Below are positions 16,907 to 24,384 of a stretch of 57,347 nucleotides of DNA, in pieces. Under the pieces are notes generated by a model that was not told the DNA's origin, searched no databases, and saw only the letters and a program-made list of their open reading frames with translations. Origin of the DNA: Bacteroidota bacterium (GTDB taxonomy: Bacteria; Bacteroidota; Bacteroidia; Bacteroidales; F082); assembly GCA_013203805.1 (NCBI GenBank), contig JABMPH010000094.1:1-57347 (forward strand), written 5' to 3'. How positions within the stretch are numbered: the stretch's first letter is position 1; every line of letters begins with the position of its first letter. The position numbers and the translations under genes were made by a program.

Positions 16907-17119
16907 ATGGCTATTATTGTAAACTTAGACGTGATGCTGGCTCGAAGAAAAATGAGCCTTACCGAACTTTCGAACAAAGTGGGCATCACCATGGCAAACC
17001 TTTCCATTCTGAAAAAGGGGAAAGCTAAAGCCATTCGATTTTCAACCTTGGAGTTAATTTGTGAAACACTTGACTGTCAACCGGGAGATATACTGGAGTT
17101 TGAGCTAAACGAATTGTAA
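16907..17119 (+). CDS. YozG-type HTH transcriptional regulator
   Basis: 70-aa Cro/C1-type HTH protein: VNLDVMLARRKMSLTELSNKVGITMANLSILKKGKAKAIRFSTLELICETLDCQPGDILEF. This is full length for the HTH_26 (YozG) family. It lies 4 bp after the DUF2975 gene, forming the standard membrane-protein/regulator pair; it probably regulates its own operon. Confidence 0.9.
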   Translation: MAIIVNLDVMLARRKMSLTELSNKVGITMANLSILKKGKAKAIRFSTLELICETLDCQPGDILEFELNEL

Positions 17120-17314
17120 TACTAATTAGTTAACAAAATGCACGTTTCAAATCAACATATTTTTCTGCTTAAGAATCAAAATATTTAAGCACAACCATAC
17201 TACAAAAAAATATTTTATGAAATAAGGTGGAAAATATGAAAATATTAATGCGTATTTTGGTGGCCATTTAGTACAAACTCATCAAACAATTAATGATCTT
17301 AAACAAAAGGAAAT

Positions 17315-17761
17315 ATGAAAACATTTATTCTAATTACAATCTTGTTATCCACTATTGTTATTACAGCTCAGGATGTTGAACATGAAAAAGAAGCAATAAA
17401 AAAAGTAATCCAAACAGCTTATGTTGAAGGACTTCAAAACGAAGGTGATATTGATAAAATAGATTCAGGTATCCATCCTGATTTTGATCTGCTCGGTATC
17501 GGAAAAAACAATAATATGTGGAAATACTCCATTAAAGATTGGAAAGCTAAAACTGTGAAGAAAGTTGAAGATGGTGACTTACCAAGAAAAGGAGATCAGG
17601 TAAGTGTTGTTTTTAAAAACATTGATATAACTGGTAACGCAGCAATGGCTAAAATCGACTTTTATATTGGTAAAAAACTAGCTTACGTTGATTACATTTC
17701 GCTATACAAATTTGAAGAAGGATGGATGATGGTGAATAAGATATTCTACAAAATGGAGTAG
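17315..17761 (+). CDS. secreted NTF2/lumazine-binding-like protein
   Basis: 148 aa with a signal peptide (TFILITILLSTIVITAQ). The mature protein fits the NTF2-like 'putative lumazine-binding' family: EKEAIKKVIQTAYVEGLQNEGDIDKIDSGIHPDFDLLGIG ... DWKAKT ... ITGNAAMAKIDFYIGKKLAYVDYISLYKFEEGWMMVNKIFY. Probably periplasmic; ligand unknown. Monocistronic by position (195-bp gap before, transposase opposite after). Confidence 0.8.
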   Translation: MKTFILITILLSTIVITAQDVEHEKEAIKKVIQTAYVEGLQNEGDIDKIDSGIHPDFDLLGIGKNNNMWKYSIKDWKAKTVKKVEDGDLPRKGDQVSVVFKNIDITGNAAMAKIDFYIGKKLAYVDYISLYKFEEGWMMVNKIFYKME

Positions 17762-17856
17762 GAATTTGGAGCTAAATTTTAATTAGATGTGCTGCGATAA
17801 TTTTTTCAGGATTTCAATTTGTTTTAATATATTTTTTATAAAGGTTTGATTTCTTT

Positions 17857-17867
17857 GCCCATAGGGC
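17857..17867. repeat. REP-like hairpin a
   Basis: GCCC-ATA-GGGC, a 4-bp stem with a 3-nt loop, ~90 bp beyond the 3' end of the transposase gene. One of four similar mini-hairpins that bracket the transposase. Confidence 0.5.
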
Positions 17868-17906
17868 ATATATATCCATAGTAAATCAGCTTTCCATGAG
17901 ATTGAT

Positions 17907-17919
17907 TTCCCGAAGGGAA
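17907..17919. repeat. REP-like hairpin b
   Basis: TTCCC-GAA-GGGAA, 5-bp stem with 3-nt loop, 39 bp beyond the transposase 3' end. Confidence 0.5.
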
Positions 17920-17957
17920 TTAACAATAGTCACAAATTCAGGCACATACATCAATAT

Positions 17958-18419
17958 TTATTTAATGGGCTTGAAAATGTAGCGATCATCAAATTCGATA
18001 TCATTCTCCTTAAGAAACTGCAGGTATTCTTCTCTAAAGGTTGCTTTCATATGATGATGCTGTTGTTCTTCAATATACTTTATTTTTTCCTGCAATTGTG
18101 ATTTCCCAAGAGAAAATGCTCCAAATCCTTCTTGCCATGAAAATTTCCCAATCGATAGCCGGTTCTTGTTTATCCACAAGGATGAACTTCTTTTTAAATT
18201 ATACATCAAATCAGAAGGCGCTTGTTTTGGGGTCATGCTTATGAGTAGGTGAATATGATCGTTCATTCCGTTTATCACATACAACTTATGTCCTTGTTGA
18301 TCAATAATACCACTCATATATTTGTATAGGTTATCCTTCCATTTAATATTGATGAGGCATAATCGGTCTTGAACAGCAAAAACATAATGCACATACAATT
18401 GGGTGTAGGTATTAGCCAT
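17958..18419 (-). mobile_element. REP-associated Y1 transposase (RAYT, IS200/IS605-like)
   Basis: 153-aa Y1 HUH transposase. The N-terminus TQLYVHYVFAVQDR, the metal-binding HUH motif MNDHIHLLISM, and the C-terminal catalytic region QEKIKYIEEQQHHHMKATFREEYLQFL with the nucleophilic Tyr are all present, so it looks intact. Length is typical of REP-associated transposases, and there is no TnpB partner. Four 4-5 bp stem/3-nt loop hairpins lie two on each side (17857, 17907, 18440, 18490), as expected for REP elements cleaved by RAYTs. In E. coli such proteins act on REP hairpins elsewhere in the genome. Confidence 0.85.
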
Positions 18420-18439
18420 ATTTTTCTTGTTTATGTTTA

Positions 18440-18452
18440 TGTCCTACGGACA
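18440..18452. repeat. REP-like hairpin c
   Basis: TGTCC-TAC-GGACA, 5-bp stem with 3-nt loop, ~20 bp upstream of the transposase start codon. Confidence 0.5.
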
Positions 18453-18489
18453 ATAAAATTGTTCTCAATATTGATTCTATTGATATTGA

Positions 18490-18502
18490 AGCCCTATGGG
18501 CT
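18490..18502. repeat. REP-like hairpin d
   Basis: AGCCC-TAT-GGGCT, 5-bp stem with 3-nt loop; the same GCCC/GGGC stem as hairpin a but with loop TAT instead of ATA. Confidence 0.5.
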
Positions 18503-18658
18503 AATAGATTATTCTCTTGCAAAAATAAAGATTATACATCAAAATTCAGAATTATTTCACAAATGGCTCATCAAAATAATTACTAGCCTAATTTATTGAA
18601 GGATCAGGTACTAGTGTTAAATAAACTTAAAGACTTCGTGTGTGAAAGTTATTCATTA

Positions 18659-18666
18659 TATTTTTG
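18659..18666 (+). promoter_or_regulatory. -7 box before the isochorismatase-like gene
   Basis: TATTTTTG fits TAnnTTTG, 29 bp before the ATG at 18696. No clear -33 box. Confidence 0.35.
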
Positions 18667-18695
18667 ATGAAAGAAAATCATAAATCCTAAACATA

Positions 18696-19292
18696 ATGAA
18701 ACATACATACCTACTAATCATTTCCTGTATCCTAATTTTCAATAGTTCCTTCGGTCAAACAGACGATAATCTCAATAATAAATTTGTAATTGTACTTGAT
18801 GTTCAAGAAGATTATACTAAAGATATGAATCCTGACTCCATGGTACACAGTTTTATTAGTTCAATCAATAATGTAATTGAAAACACTCCAAAAGAAAATG
18901 TAATTTATGTTGTATCACTTCACAAAGCGTTATTCGTATCTTTTAAAAGTATTTATGTTGATACAATTGTAAGTCTCAAAATGGATCCTAATTTGATATT
19001 GGTTAATGATAATATTTTCGTAAAAGAAGAAGGCAATGCTTTTTCGGTAGTTGAGTTGAAAGAATATCTTAAAAACAATGATGCAAAGGATATCATTGTA
19101 ACAGGCTTACTTGCAGAAAAGTGTGTGTACGGTACACTAATGGGAGGTATTGATCTTGGCTATCATATGTGTGTTGTACCGGAAGCCATTATTGGAAAAT
19201 CTGCAAAAAGCAAACTTAAAACTCTCAGCAAATTAGCAAAAAAGGGTGTTACCGTATTGCCACTAAACGATTATTATAACCTGAAGAAATAA
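18696..19292 (+). CDS. secreted isochorismatase-like cysteine hydrolase
   Basis: 198 aa. A signal peptide (YLLIISCILIFNSSFGQ) precedes an isochorismatase-family fold. The catalytic triad is visible: Asp35 in VIVLDVQEDYT, Lys110 in NIFVKEEGNAF, Cys143 in VTGLLAEKCVYGT. Family members hydrolyse isochorismate, nicotinamide, carbamoyl or biuret-type substrates; which applies cannot be told. A signal peptide is unusual for this mainly cytoplasmic family and suggests a periplasmic enzyme. The TfoX_C gene follows after 5 bp. Confidence 0.85.
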   Translation: MKHTYLLIISCILIFNSSFGQTDDNLNNKFVIVLDVQEDYTKDMNPDSMVHSFISSINNVIENTPKENVIYVVSLHKALFVSFKSIYVDTIVSLKMDPNLILVNDNIFVKEEGNAFSVVELKEYLKNNDAKDIIVTGLLAEKCVYGTLMGGIDLGYHMCVVPEAIIGKSAKSKLKTLSKLAKKGVTVLPLNDYYNLKK

Positions 19293-19297
19293 TAGAT

Positions 19298-19561
19298 ATG
19301 AAAGAGCTTACTGACTTACCGAACATTGGCAAAGTACTTGCCGAAAAACTTGCAACAGTTGGTATAATAAATGAGCCAAACTTAGCAGATGCTGGCAGTG
19401 AAAATGCAATTATTCGTTTATCTACACTTGACAATAGTGGCGTTTGTATTAATATGCTCTATGCACTCGAAGGAGCCATACAGGGCATCAGATGGCATGA
19501 CCTAAGTAAAGAAAAGAAGGATAACCTCCGTGATTTCTATAACTCCACAATTAGGAAATAA
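19298..19561 (+). CDS. TfoX C-terminal domain protein
   Basis: 87 aa, a stand-alone TfoX_C domain: LTDLPNIGKVLAEKLATVGI is the helix-hairpin-helix-like start, followed by GSENAIIRLS ... CINMLYALEGAIQGIRWHDLSKEKKDNLRDFY. The N-terminal TfoX half (Sxy) is absent, as in many Bacteroidota. Role unknown; may bind nucleic acid through the HhH-like turn. Confidence 0.85.
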   Translation: MKELTDLPNIGKVLAEKLATVGIINEPNLADAGSENAIIRLSTLDNSGVCINMLYALEGAIQGIRWHDLSKEKKDNLRDFYNSTIRK

Positions 19562-19656
19562 TAATTATTGGCCAAATTACACCTGACTGTCAGTACAATT
19601 ACACTCATTAACATTTTTTTAACACCCCTTATTTATAATCGATTCAAATAGTGTAT

Positions 19657-19664
19657 TACTTTTG
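19657..19664 (+). promoter_or_regulatory. marR operon -7 box
   Basis: TACTTTTG, exact TAnnTTTG match, directly followed by the 29-bp palindrome and then marR. Confidence 0.5.
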
Positions 19665-19693
19665 CTGTTATAAACAACTATTGTTATTAACAG
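19665..19693. promoter_or_regulatory. MarR operator palindrome
   Basis: 29-bp imperfect palindrome with ends CTGTTA/TAACAG and inner arms AACAA/TTGTT; 11 of 14 base pairs are complementary. It begins right after the -7 box and ends 3 bp before the marR ATG, so a bound MarR dimer would cover the transcription start. Autoregulation of marR and the genes behind it is the simplest reading. Confidence 0.65.
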
Positions 19694-19696
19694 ATT

Positions 19697-20146
19697 ATGT
19701 TATCAAAGATTAAAAAAGATCCAACCATAAACAAACAGCAACGCATGGTAATCGATATCATACACACTGCTAATTGGCTGGATGAGAGAATTTCAAAGAT
19801 CCTTAAGGGTTATGGCATTACACATCCACAGTTTAACATCCTGAAAAATGTACAGGCTGCACATCCAGAACCGCTATCAGTAAAAGAGATTAAGGATACA
19901 ATAATGTTTAAAAACTCTGATGTAACTAGGTTAATAGATCGTTTGGTTAATAAAGGATTGCTGCATCGAAACACATGCCCTGTTAATAGACGGAAAGTTG
20001 ATATAAATATAACAAAAGAGGCTACAGAAATGCTAGGTAAAATAACTGTAGAATTCAACGAAAGATTCGGTAACTTTTATGAATCAGAGATTAGCGTTGA
20101 AGAAGCACTTCGCACTTCAGATATTCTGAGGTTGATTAGAAAATAA
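19697..20146 (+). CDS. MarR family transcriptional regulator
   Basis: 149 aa winged-helix protein: LDERISKILKGYGITHPQFNILKNVQAAHPEPLSVKEIKDTIMFKNSDVTRLIDRLVNKGLLHRNTCPVNRRKVDINITKEATEML. The recognition helix is NSDVTRLIDRLV and the wing carries RRKVD. A single Cys in the wing (NTCPVNRR) might sense oxidants, but this is a guess. It leads the pirin/YceI/CDGSH run and has a strong palindrome before it. Confidence 0.88.
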   Translation: MLSKIKKDPTINKQQRMVIDIIHTANWLDERISKILKGYGITHPQFNILKNVQAAHPEPLSVKEIKDTIMFKNSDVTRLIDRLVNKGLLHRNTCPVNRRKVDINITKEATEMLGKITVEFNERFGNFYESEISVEEALRTSDILRLIRK

Positions 20147-20151
20147 CCAAA

Positions 20152-21021
20152 ATGAGATCAATAAGAAAAATATATAATGCCCCAAAAGTAAATATGGGTG
20201 GAATAATCCTGGATCAACCATTACCGTATCAGGAAGTAGATCAAATCGACCCATTTCTTTTGGTTCACCACTGGCATCGCAATCATAAAGGTGGTGAAAG
20301 ACAAAACGATATGGGTGTAGGACCGCACCCTCATCGAGGATTTGCACCCGTAACTTTCATTTTTAAAGGAGGAGTGCATCATCAGGATTCAAGGGGTAAT
20401 AATAGTATAATTATTGAAGGTGGAACTCAATGGATGAATAGTGGGATGGGCATTGTTCATAGCGAACGTCCCATTAGGGAAATAGCTGAAAAAGGAGGTG
20501 AGTTTGAAATAATCCAATTCTGGGTAAATGCACCTTCAAAAAACAAGATGGATCCTCCCTCCTATCAACCACTAACATTTGATGAAACACCCACTGTTAC
20601 AAGTCCTGATAAAAAAGTAAAAATATACGTGGTTGCTGGAAGCTTAAAAGGTGTTGAAGGAAAGATTGATACATATTCACCTCTTTTGACGTTGAGATTA
20701 GACATTAAAAAAGGTGGAAAAATAGACATACCAATCCCTACCAATTACAATGCATTTCTTTATCAACTCGATGGGTCATTAAAAATTAATAATTCAAAAG
20801 TAACTGTTGGTAAAGATTTTACATGGTTTTATAACGACGGCAAAAGCATAACAATTGAAGGAATTGAAAACACAAGAGCAATATTATTGGCCGGCGAACC
20901 AATTGGCGAAAAAATTGAGTCATATGGACCCTTTGTAATGAACACTCAAACTGAGATAATGCAGGCAATGCGAGATTATCAGCAAGGCAAAATGGGCGTA
21001 CTAATCGAAGAGTTCGAATAA
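20152..21021 (+). CDS. pirin family protein
   Basis: 289-aa bicupin. The metal site is complete: HPHRGF (His59, His61) and GMGIVHSE (His103, Glu105), matching the ligands of human pirin. The N-terminal cupin signature IDPFLLVHHWHR and C-terminal cupin (TYSPLLTLRLDIKKGG ... AILLAGEPIGEKI) are present. Bacterial pirins such as YhhW can act as quercetin 2,3-dioxygenases or redox-responsive regulators. It starts 5 bp after marR, so the two are co-transcribed. Confidence 0.92.
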   Translation: MRSIRKIYNAPKVNMGGIILDQPLPYQEVDQIDPFLLVHHWHRNHKGGERQNDMGVGPHPHRGFAPVTFIFKGGVHHQDSRGNNSIIIEGGTQWMNSGMGIVHSERPIREIAEKGGEFEIIQFWVNAPSKNKMDPPSYQPLTFDETPTVTSPDKKVKIYVVAGSLKGVEGKIDTYSPLLTLRLDIKKGGKIDIPIPTNYNAFLYQLDGSLKINNSKVTVGKDFTWFYNDGKSITIEGIENTRAILLAGEPIGEKIESYGPFVMNTQTEIMQAMRDYQQGKMGVLIEEFE

Positions 21022-21040
21022 TAGAATCACTATATTTTTT

Positions 21041-21096
21041 CATAACATTTAACTTATAACAAATAACGTATAACAAATAACGTATAACATTTAACT
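21041..21096. repeat. four 14-bp tandem units in ABBA order
   Basis: Units CATAACATTTAACT, TATAACAAATAACG, TATAACAAATAACG, TATAACATTTAACT: the outer two match each other and the inner two match each other. It fills most of the gap between the pirin and YceI genes. Confidence 0.65.
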
Positions 21097-21110
21097 AATA
21101 ACAAAAAACA

Positions 21111-21698
21111 ATGAGAAAACTAGGAATAACAATGGCGGCGATATTGATGGTTGCCTTAACTTACGCTCAAACATCTAATTGGGGTTTCGACCAGTCGCAT
21201 TCAAATGTAAGATTTGCCGTATCACATATGGTAATATCTGAAGTAGAGGGAAATTTTAGCACTTACGAAGGTAGTGTTAGCACAACAAAGTCAGATTTTT
21301 CAGATGCATCAGTTAATTTTACAATTAATGTAAGTAGTATTTATACTGATGATGAGAAAAGAGACGAACATTTAAGAGGTGCTGACTTTTTTGATGTTGA
21401 AAAAAATCCAAACATCACTTTCAAAAGCACATCAATAAAAAAAGTAAGTGAAAATAAATACAAAATAACAGGAAATTTTACGATGCTAGGAGTAACAAAG
21501 GAAATTACTTTGGATGCAAAATACGGTGGTACAATTAACGATCCATGGGGAAATACCAAAGCTGGAATTAAGGTAACCGGTACAATAAATAGAACCGATT
21601 GGGGATTGAAATACAATTCGAAAATGGACACAGGTGGTTTAATGATTGGCGAAGATGTTGATATTGTATGTAACTTTGAACTTATTAAACTGAAATAA
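21111..21698 (+). CDS. YceI family periplasmic protein
   Basis: 195 aa, signal peptide (GITMAAILMVALTYAQ) and complete YceI lipocalin-like barrel: WGFDQSHSNVRFAVSHMVISEVEGNFSTYEGSV ... DEKRDEHLRGADFFDVEKNPNITFKSTSI ... GNFTMLGVTKEITLDAKYGG ... NRTDWGLKY. The family binds amphiphiles such as polyprenoids or fatty-acid amides. Adjacent pirin, YceI and MarR genes are common in bacteria; here they lie in one run. Confidence 0.93.
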   Translation: MRKLGITMAAILMVALTYAQTSNWGFDQSHSNVRFAVSHMVISEVEGNFSTYEGSVSTTKSDFSDASVNFTINVSSIYTDDEKRDEHLRGADFFDVEKNPNITFKSTSIKKVSENKYKITGNFTMLGVTKEITLDAKYGGTINDPWGNTKAGIKVTGTINRTDWGLKYNSKMDTGGLMIGEDVDIVCNFELIKLK

Positions 21699-21722
21699 AC
21701 TAACACTTAAGAAATAGAAAAA

Positions 21723-21965
21723 ATGGAAAACCCTAAAGTTGCAGGAAAAACCCCAATGATGGTTGAACTAGAATCAGGAAAAGCATATGCATGGTGTGCA
21801 TGTGGACACTCAACAAACCAACCATGGTGCGATGGTTCGCATAAAGGAACAGGTATATCACCTGTTGTATTTAAAGTTGAAGAAAATAAAAAAGCAGCAA
21901 TGTGTATGTGTAAAAAAACCGATAATGCTCCTTATTGCGATGGTTCGCATGCAAAAATTGATTAA
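21723..21965 (+). CDS. dual CDGSH iron-sulfur protein
   Basis: 80 aa with two CDGSH-type 2Fe-2S motifs: CACGHSTNQPWCDGSH (residues ~22-37) and CMCKKTDNAPYCDGSH (~60-75). Each has the three-Cys/one-His ligand set, so it should hold two clusters, like human Miner2-type proteins. Likely a cytoplasmic electron or cluster carrier. 24 bp after yceI. Confidence 0.92.
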   Translation: MENPKVAGKTPMMVELESGKAYAWCACGHSTNQPWCDGSHKGTGISPVVFKVEENKKAAMCMCKKTDNAPYCDGSHAKID

Positions 21966-21998
21966 TTTAGAACCATAATCAAACCAATTAATATAATC

Positions 21999-22601
21999 AT
22001 GAAGGAATTTTGGAATACCAGATACTCTAATAAGGAATATGCATACGGTAAATTACCAAATAAGTTTTTTAAAAATGAACTTCTTAAGCTCGATGCCGGG
22101 CGAATACTAATGCCCGGAGAGGGCGAAGGAAGAAATGCAGTTTTCGCTGCAGAAATGGGTTGGGAAGTTGACGCATTTGATTACAGTGAAGAGGCATTGA
22201 AAAAAGCAACCCAACTCGCCAACCTTCGAAATGTTGAAATAAATTACACTGTCAGCAATTTTGATGACTATAAATTTTCATTAAATAAATATGATTGTAT
22301 AGCTTTGATATTTGTGCACGTTCCAAAAGAAAAAAGGAAACTTCTACATCAGAAAATGACAAATCTACTGGTTCCCGGTGGCATTATAATTCTTGAAGGA
22401 TTTTCAAAAAATCAAATTTCAAGGGGCAGTGGTGGACCTAAAGATATAGAAATGCTTTTTTCAAAGGAGGAGCTACTTTCTGACTTCTATGATCTATCAA
22501 AAATGAAAATTCAAACAATTGAAACTAAATTGGATGAAGGTGAATCCCACAAAGGTCAAGCATCAGTTATTCGATTAACGGCAATTAAACCTACACCCTA
22601 A
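21999..22601 (+). CDS. class I SAM-dependent methyltransferase (TehB-like)
   Basis: 200 aa. FWNTRYSNKEYAYGKLPNKF opens the protein, then SAM motif I is GRILMPGEGEGRNAVFAAEMG with the acidic VDAFDYSEEAL, and the later motif is YDCIALIFVHVPKEKR followed by LLVPGGIIILEGFS. This is the small methyltransferase type often annotated TehB/thiopurine-like; the substrate is unknown. It follows the CDGSH gene after 33 bp in the MarR-led run. Confidence 0.86.
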   Translation: MKEFWNTRYSNKEYAYGKLPNKFFKNELLKLDAGRILMPGEGEGRNAVFAAEMGWEVDAFDYSEEALKKATQLANLRNVEINYTVSNFDDYKFSLNKYDCIALIFVHVPKEKRKLLHQKMTNLLVPGGIIILEGFSKNQISRGSGGPKDIEMLFSKEELLSDFYDLSKMKIQTIETKLDEGESHKGQASVIRLTAIKPTP

Positions 22602-22666
22602 TAATTATTTTATAATCAGGTAACAATATTCACAGGTTGTAATTTTGAAGATAACCTTTTGTCTTA

Positions 22667-23296
22667 ATGAATTTCTGGGATAGCATATTTCAAGATGGTG
22701 CAGTTTGGTCGTATGAACCAGCAGATTCAGCAATATTTGCTGCCGATTATTTCCTTAAGAGTGGAATTTGTAATGTACTTATTCCAGGCATTGGATACGG
22801 AAGAAATTCAACACCATTTATTGATAAGGGAATTGGAGTCACAGGAATTGAAATCTCATTAAGGGCGATTGAAACTGCAAAAAATAATGATCTAAAAACA
22901 CCGATCCATCATGGATCGGTGCTTAATATGCCATTTGATAATATCAAATATGATGGTATTTATTGTTATGCCGTGCTTCATTTATTCAATCGAAATGAGA
23001 GAAAGCTATTTCTTACCTCCTGTTATAACCAATTATCAGAAAACGGTATTATGATTTTCGTTGTTGTTTCTGTAAAATCAAACATGTACGGCCAGGGTAA
23101 ACTACTTAGTAAAAATCGTTATCAACTTAATAATGGCTTAAAAATTTTCTTCTATGATGAAAAGGCAATAATAAATGAATTTACGAATTTTGAAGTTCTT
23201 GAATATAGCGAGATTAATGAGCCAATAAAACATATGAAAGATGAACCACCTTTGCAATGTTATAAAATAGTCGCTAGAAAGAAAGCTGGCATGTGA
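22667..23296 (+). CDS. second class I SAM-dependent methyltransferase
   Basis: 209 aa with a different sequence from its upstream neighbour: SAM motif I is VLIPGIGYGRNSTPFIDKG, then GIEISLRAIETAKNN, and GIYCYAVLHLFNRNERKLF. The start FWDSIFQDGAVWSYEPADSA resembles the N-terminus of TehB/TPMT-type enzymes. Substrate unknown; candidates are toxic thiol, selenium or tellurium species. Last gene of the run that begins with marR. Confidence 0.84.
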   Translation: MNFWDSIFQDGAVWSYEPADSAIFAADYFLKSGICNVLIPGIGYGRNSTPFIDKGIGVTGIEISLRAIETAKNNDLKTPIHHGSVLNMPFDNIKYDGIYCYAVLHLFNRNERKLFLTSCYNQLSENGIMIFVVVSVKSNMYGQGKLLSKNRYQLNNGLKIFFYDEKAIINEFTNFEVLEYSEINEPIKHMKDEPPLQCYKIVARKKAGM

Positions 23297-23383
23297 TTAA
23301 ATATAGCCCAAACAGCTTAATAGTCATCCTAATTCTCAGAACGTCATATATTTTTTCCTTTATTTGCATTTTATGATGTTAAT

Positions 23384-23713
23384 ATGGATCAAACCCAAAG
23401 AACCCAGATAAAAATGTATCTGGAAAAGGAAAAATCTAAACTTATTTTACGTTTAGATGAGTTAAAAGAACTAACTAAACCCATTGCACCGGATGATGCC
23501 ATTGGACGTGTTAGCCGCATGGATGCCATTGTTAACAAGAGTATTAATCAGGAGGCACTGAGAAAATCTAACGATAAACTAAATAAGATAAATATCTCAT
23601 TGGAAAGAATTAATGATGATGATTTTGGCACCTGTATTCAATGTAGTTCTCCTATCCCAATGCAGAGATTGTTATTAATGCCCGGTTCTATTTGTATTGT
23701 TTGTGCACGGTAG
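23384..23713 (+). CDS. TraR/DksA C4 zinc-finger protein
   Basis: 109 aa. A coiled-coil first half (EKEKSKLILRLDELKELTKPIAPDDAIGRVSRMDAIVNKS) and a C4 zinc finger CIQCSSPIPMQRLLLMPGSICIVC. This is the DksA/TraR layout; such proteins enter the RNA polymerase secondary channel. The DxxDA-like acidic tip (PDDAIGRVSRMDA) is present. Monocistronic by position. Confidence 0.9.
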   Translation: MDQTQRTQIKMYLEKEKSKLILRLDELKELTKPIAPDDAIGRVSRMDAIVNKSINQEALRKSNDKLNKINISLERINDDDFGTCIQCSSPIPMQRLLLMPGSICIVCAR

Positions 23714-23776
23714 ATAATTGGTAATTAGTCATTGCCTGCTGGCAAAGGCTGGGATAATTGGATAATCAGACTCCAA

Positions 23777-23802
23777 ACTTCGGTCTTCTGACTTCGGTCT
23801 TC
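23777..23802. repeat. 14-bp direct repeat in intergenic gap
   Basis: ACTTCGGTCTTC occurs twice with a 14-bp period (23777 and 23791), inside AT-rich filler between the zinc-finger protein and the next gene. No ORF in the gap. Confidence 0.4.
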
Positions 23803-23872
23803 CAACTCTTAACTTCACTTTGCCAATTCTTAAGTTCACAGCATTTCCCTTTCCCTACCCCTATTGTTGATA

Positions 23873-23880
23873 TAGTTTTG
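23873..23880 (+). promoter_or_regulatory. -7 box before the secreted protein
   Basis: TAGTTTTG fits TAnnTTTG, 32 bp before the ATG at 23913. No good -33 box. Confidence 0.35.
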
Positions 23881-23912
23881 CTTTATATTTTAAAACTAAA
23901 AAAAACATAATC

Positions 23913-24290
23913 ATGAAAACAATAGCATTATCATTAACACTTTTAGTTCTCGCAACATTTTCATTTGCGCAATTTCCGCAATCATCAGCCAGCGATTCCT
24001 GTTGCTATGTAACAAATGACCTTCGAGCCGCCATAATTGATAATGATAGATCAACTGTAGATGTAAAAATTGCCAAGTTACCAAACGAAGTAGTTAAAAT
24101 TAGAGTAAGGGATAACAACGAAATCATTCATCAAACTCGTGTTAAAAAAGAAGAAATCGTTGATCTTAAGTTCGATCTTGTAAATTATCCTGAAGGGAAA
24201 TATGTATTCGAAATATTGAAGAAAAATCAAGTTGTATACTCGAAAGAAATTGAATTTAACAATGAAAATATTGCTTTCGCTAAGAAGTAA
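23913..24290 (+). CDS. secreted protein, unknown
   Basis: 125 aa with a signal peptide (TIALSLTLLVLATFSFAQ). The mature ~105 residues look like one Ig/FN3-type beta sandwich (VVKIRVRDNNEIIHQTRVKKEEIVDLKFDLVNYPEGKYVFEILKKNQVVYSKEIEF), similar in style to DUF3244 or Por-type tails but not matching either clearly. A CC pair lies at the mature N-terminus (SDSCCYV). Preceded by its own -7 box. Confidence 0.7.
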   Translation: MKTIALSLTLLVLATFSFAQFPQSSASDSCCYVTNDLRAAIIDNDRSTVDVKIAKLPNEVVKIRVRDNNEIIHQTRVKKEEIVDLKFDLVNYPEGKYVFEILKKNQVVYSKEIEFNNENIAFAKK

Positions 24291-24357
24291 TTGAATATTC
24301 ATTGTTAAATTTTACAATCAGAGTTCTTTGAAATAATTTACTTTCCCTTAGTTTATG

Positions 24358-24365
24358 TACTTTTG
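24358..24365 (+). promoter_or_regulatory. -7 box of the LytS/LytTR/lipoprotein operon
   Basis: TACTTTTG, exact TAnnTTTG match, 20 bp before the ATG at 24385. It argues against the earlier in-frame ATG at 24355, which would lie upstream of the transcript start. Confidence 0.5.
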
Positions 24366-24384
24366 TTTGATTCACAATACATGT

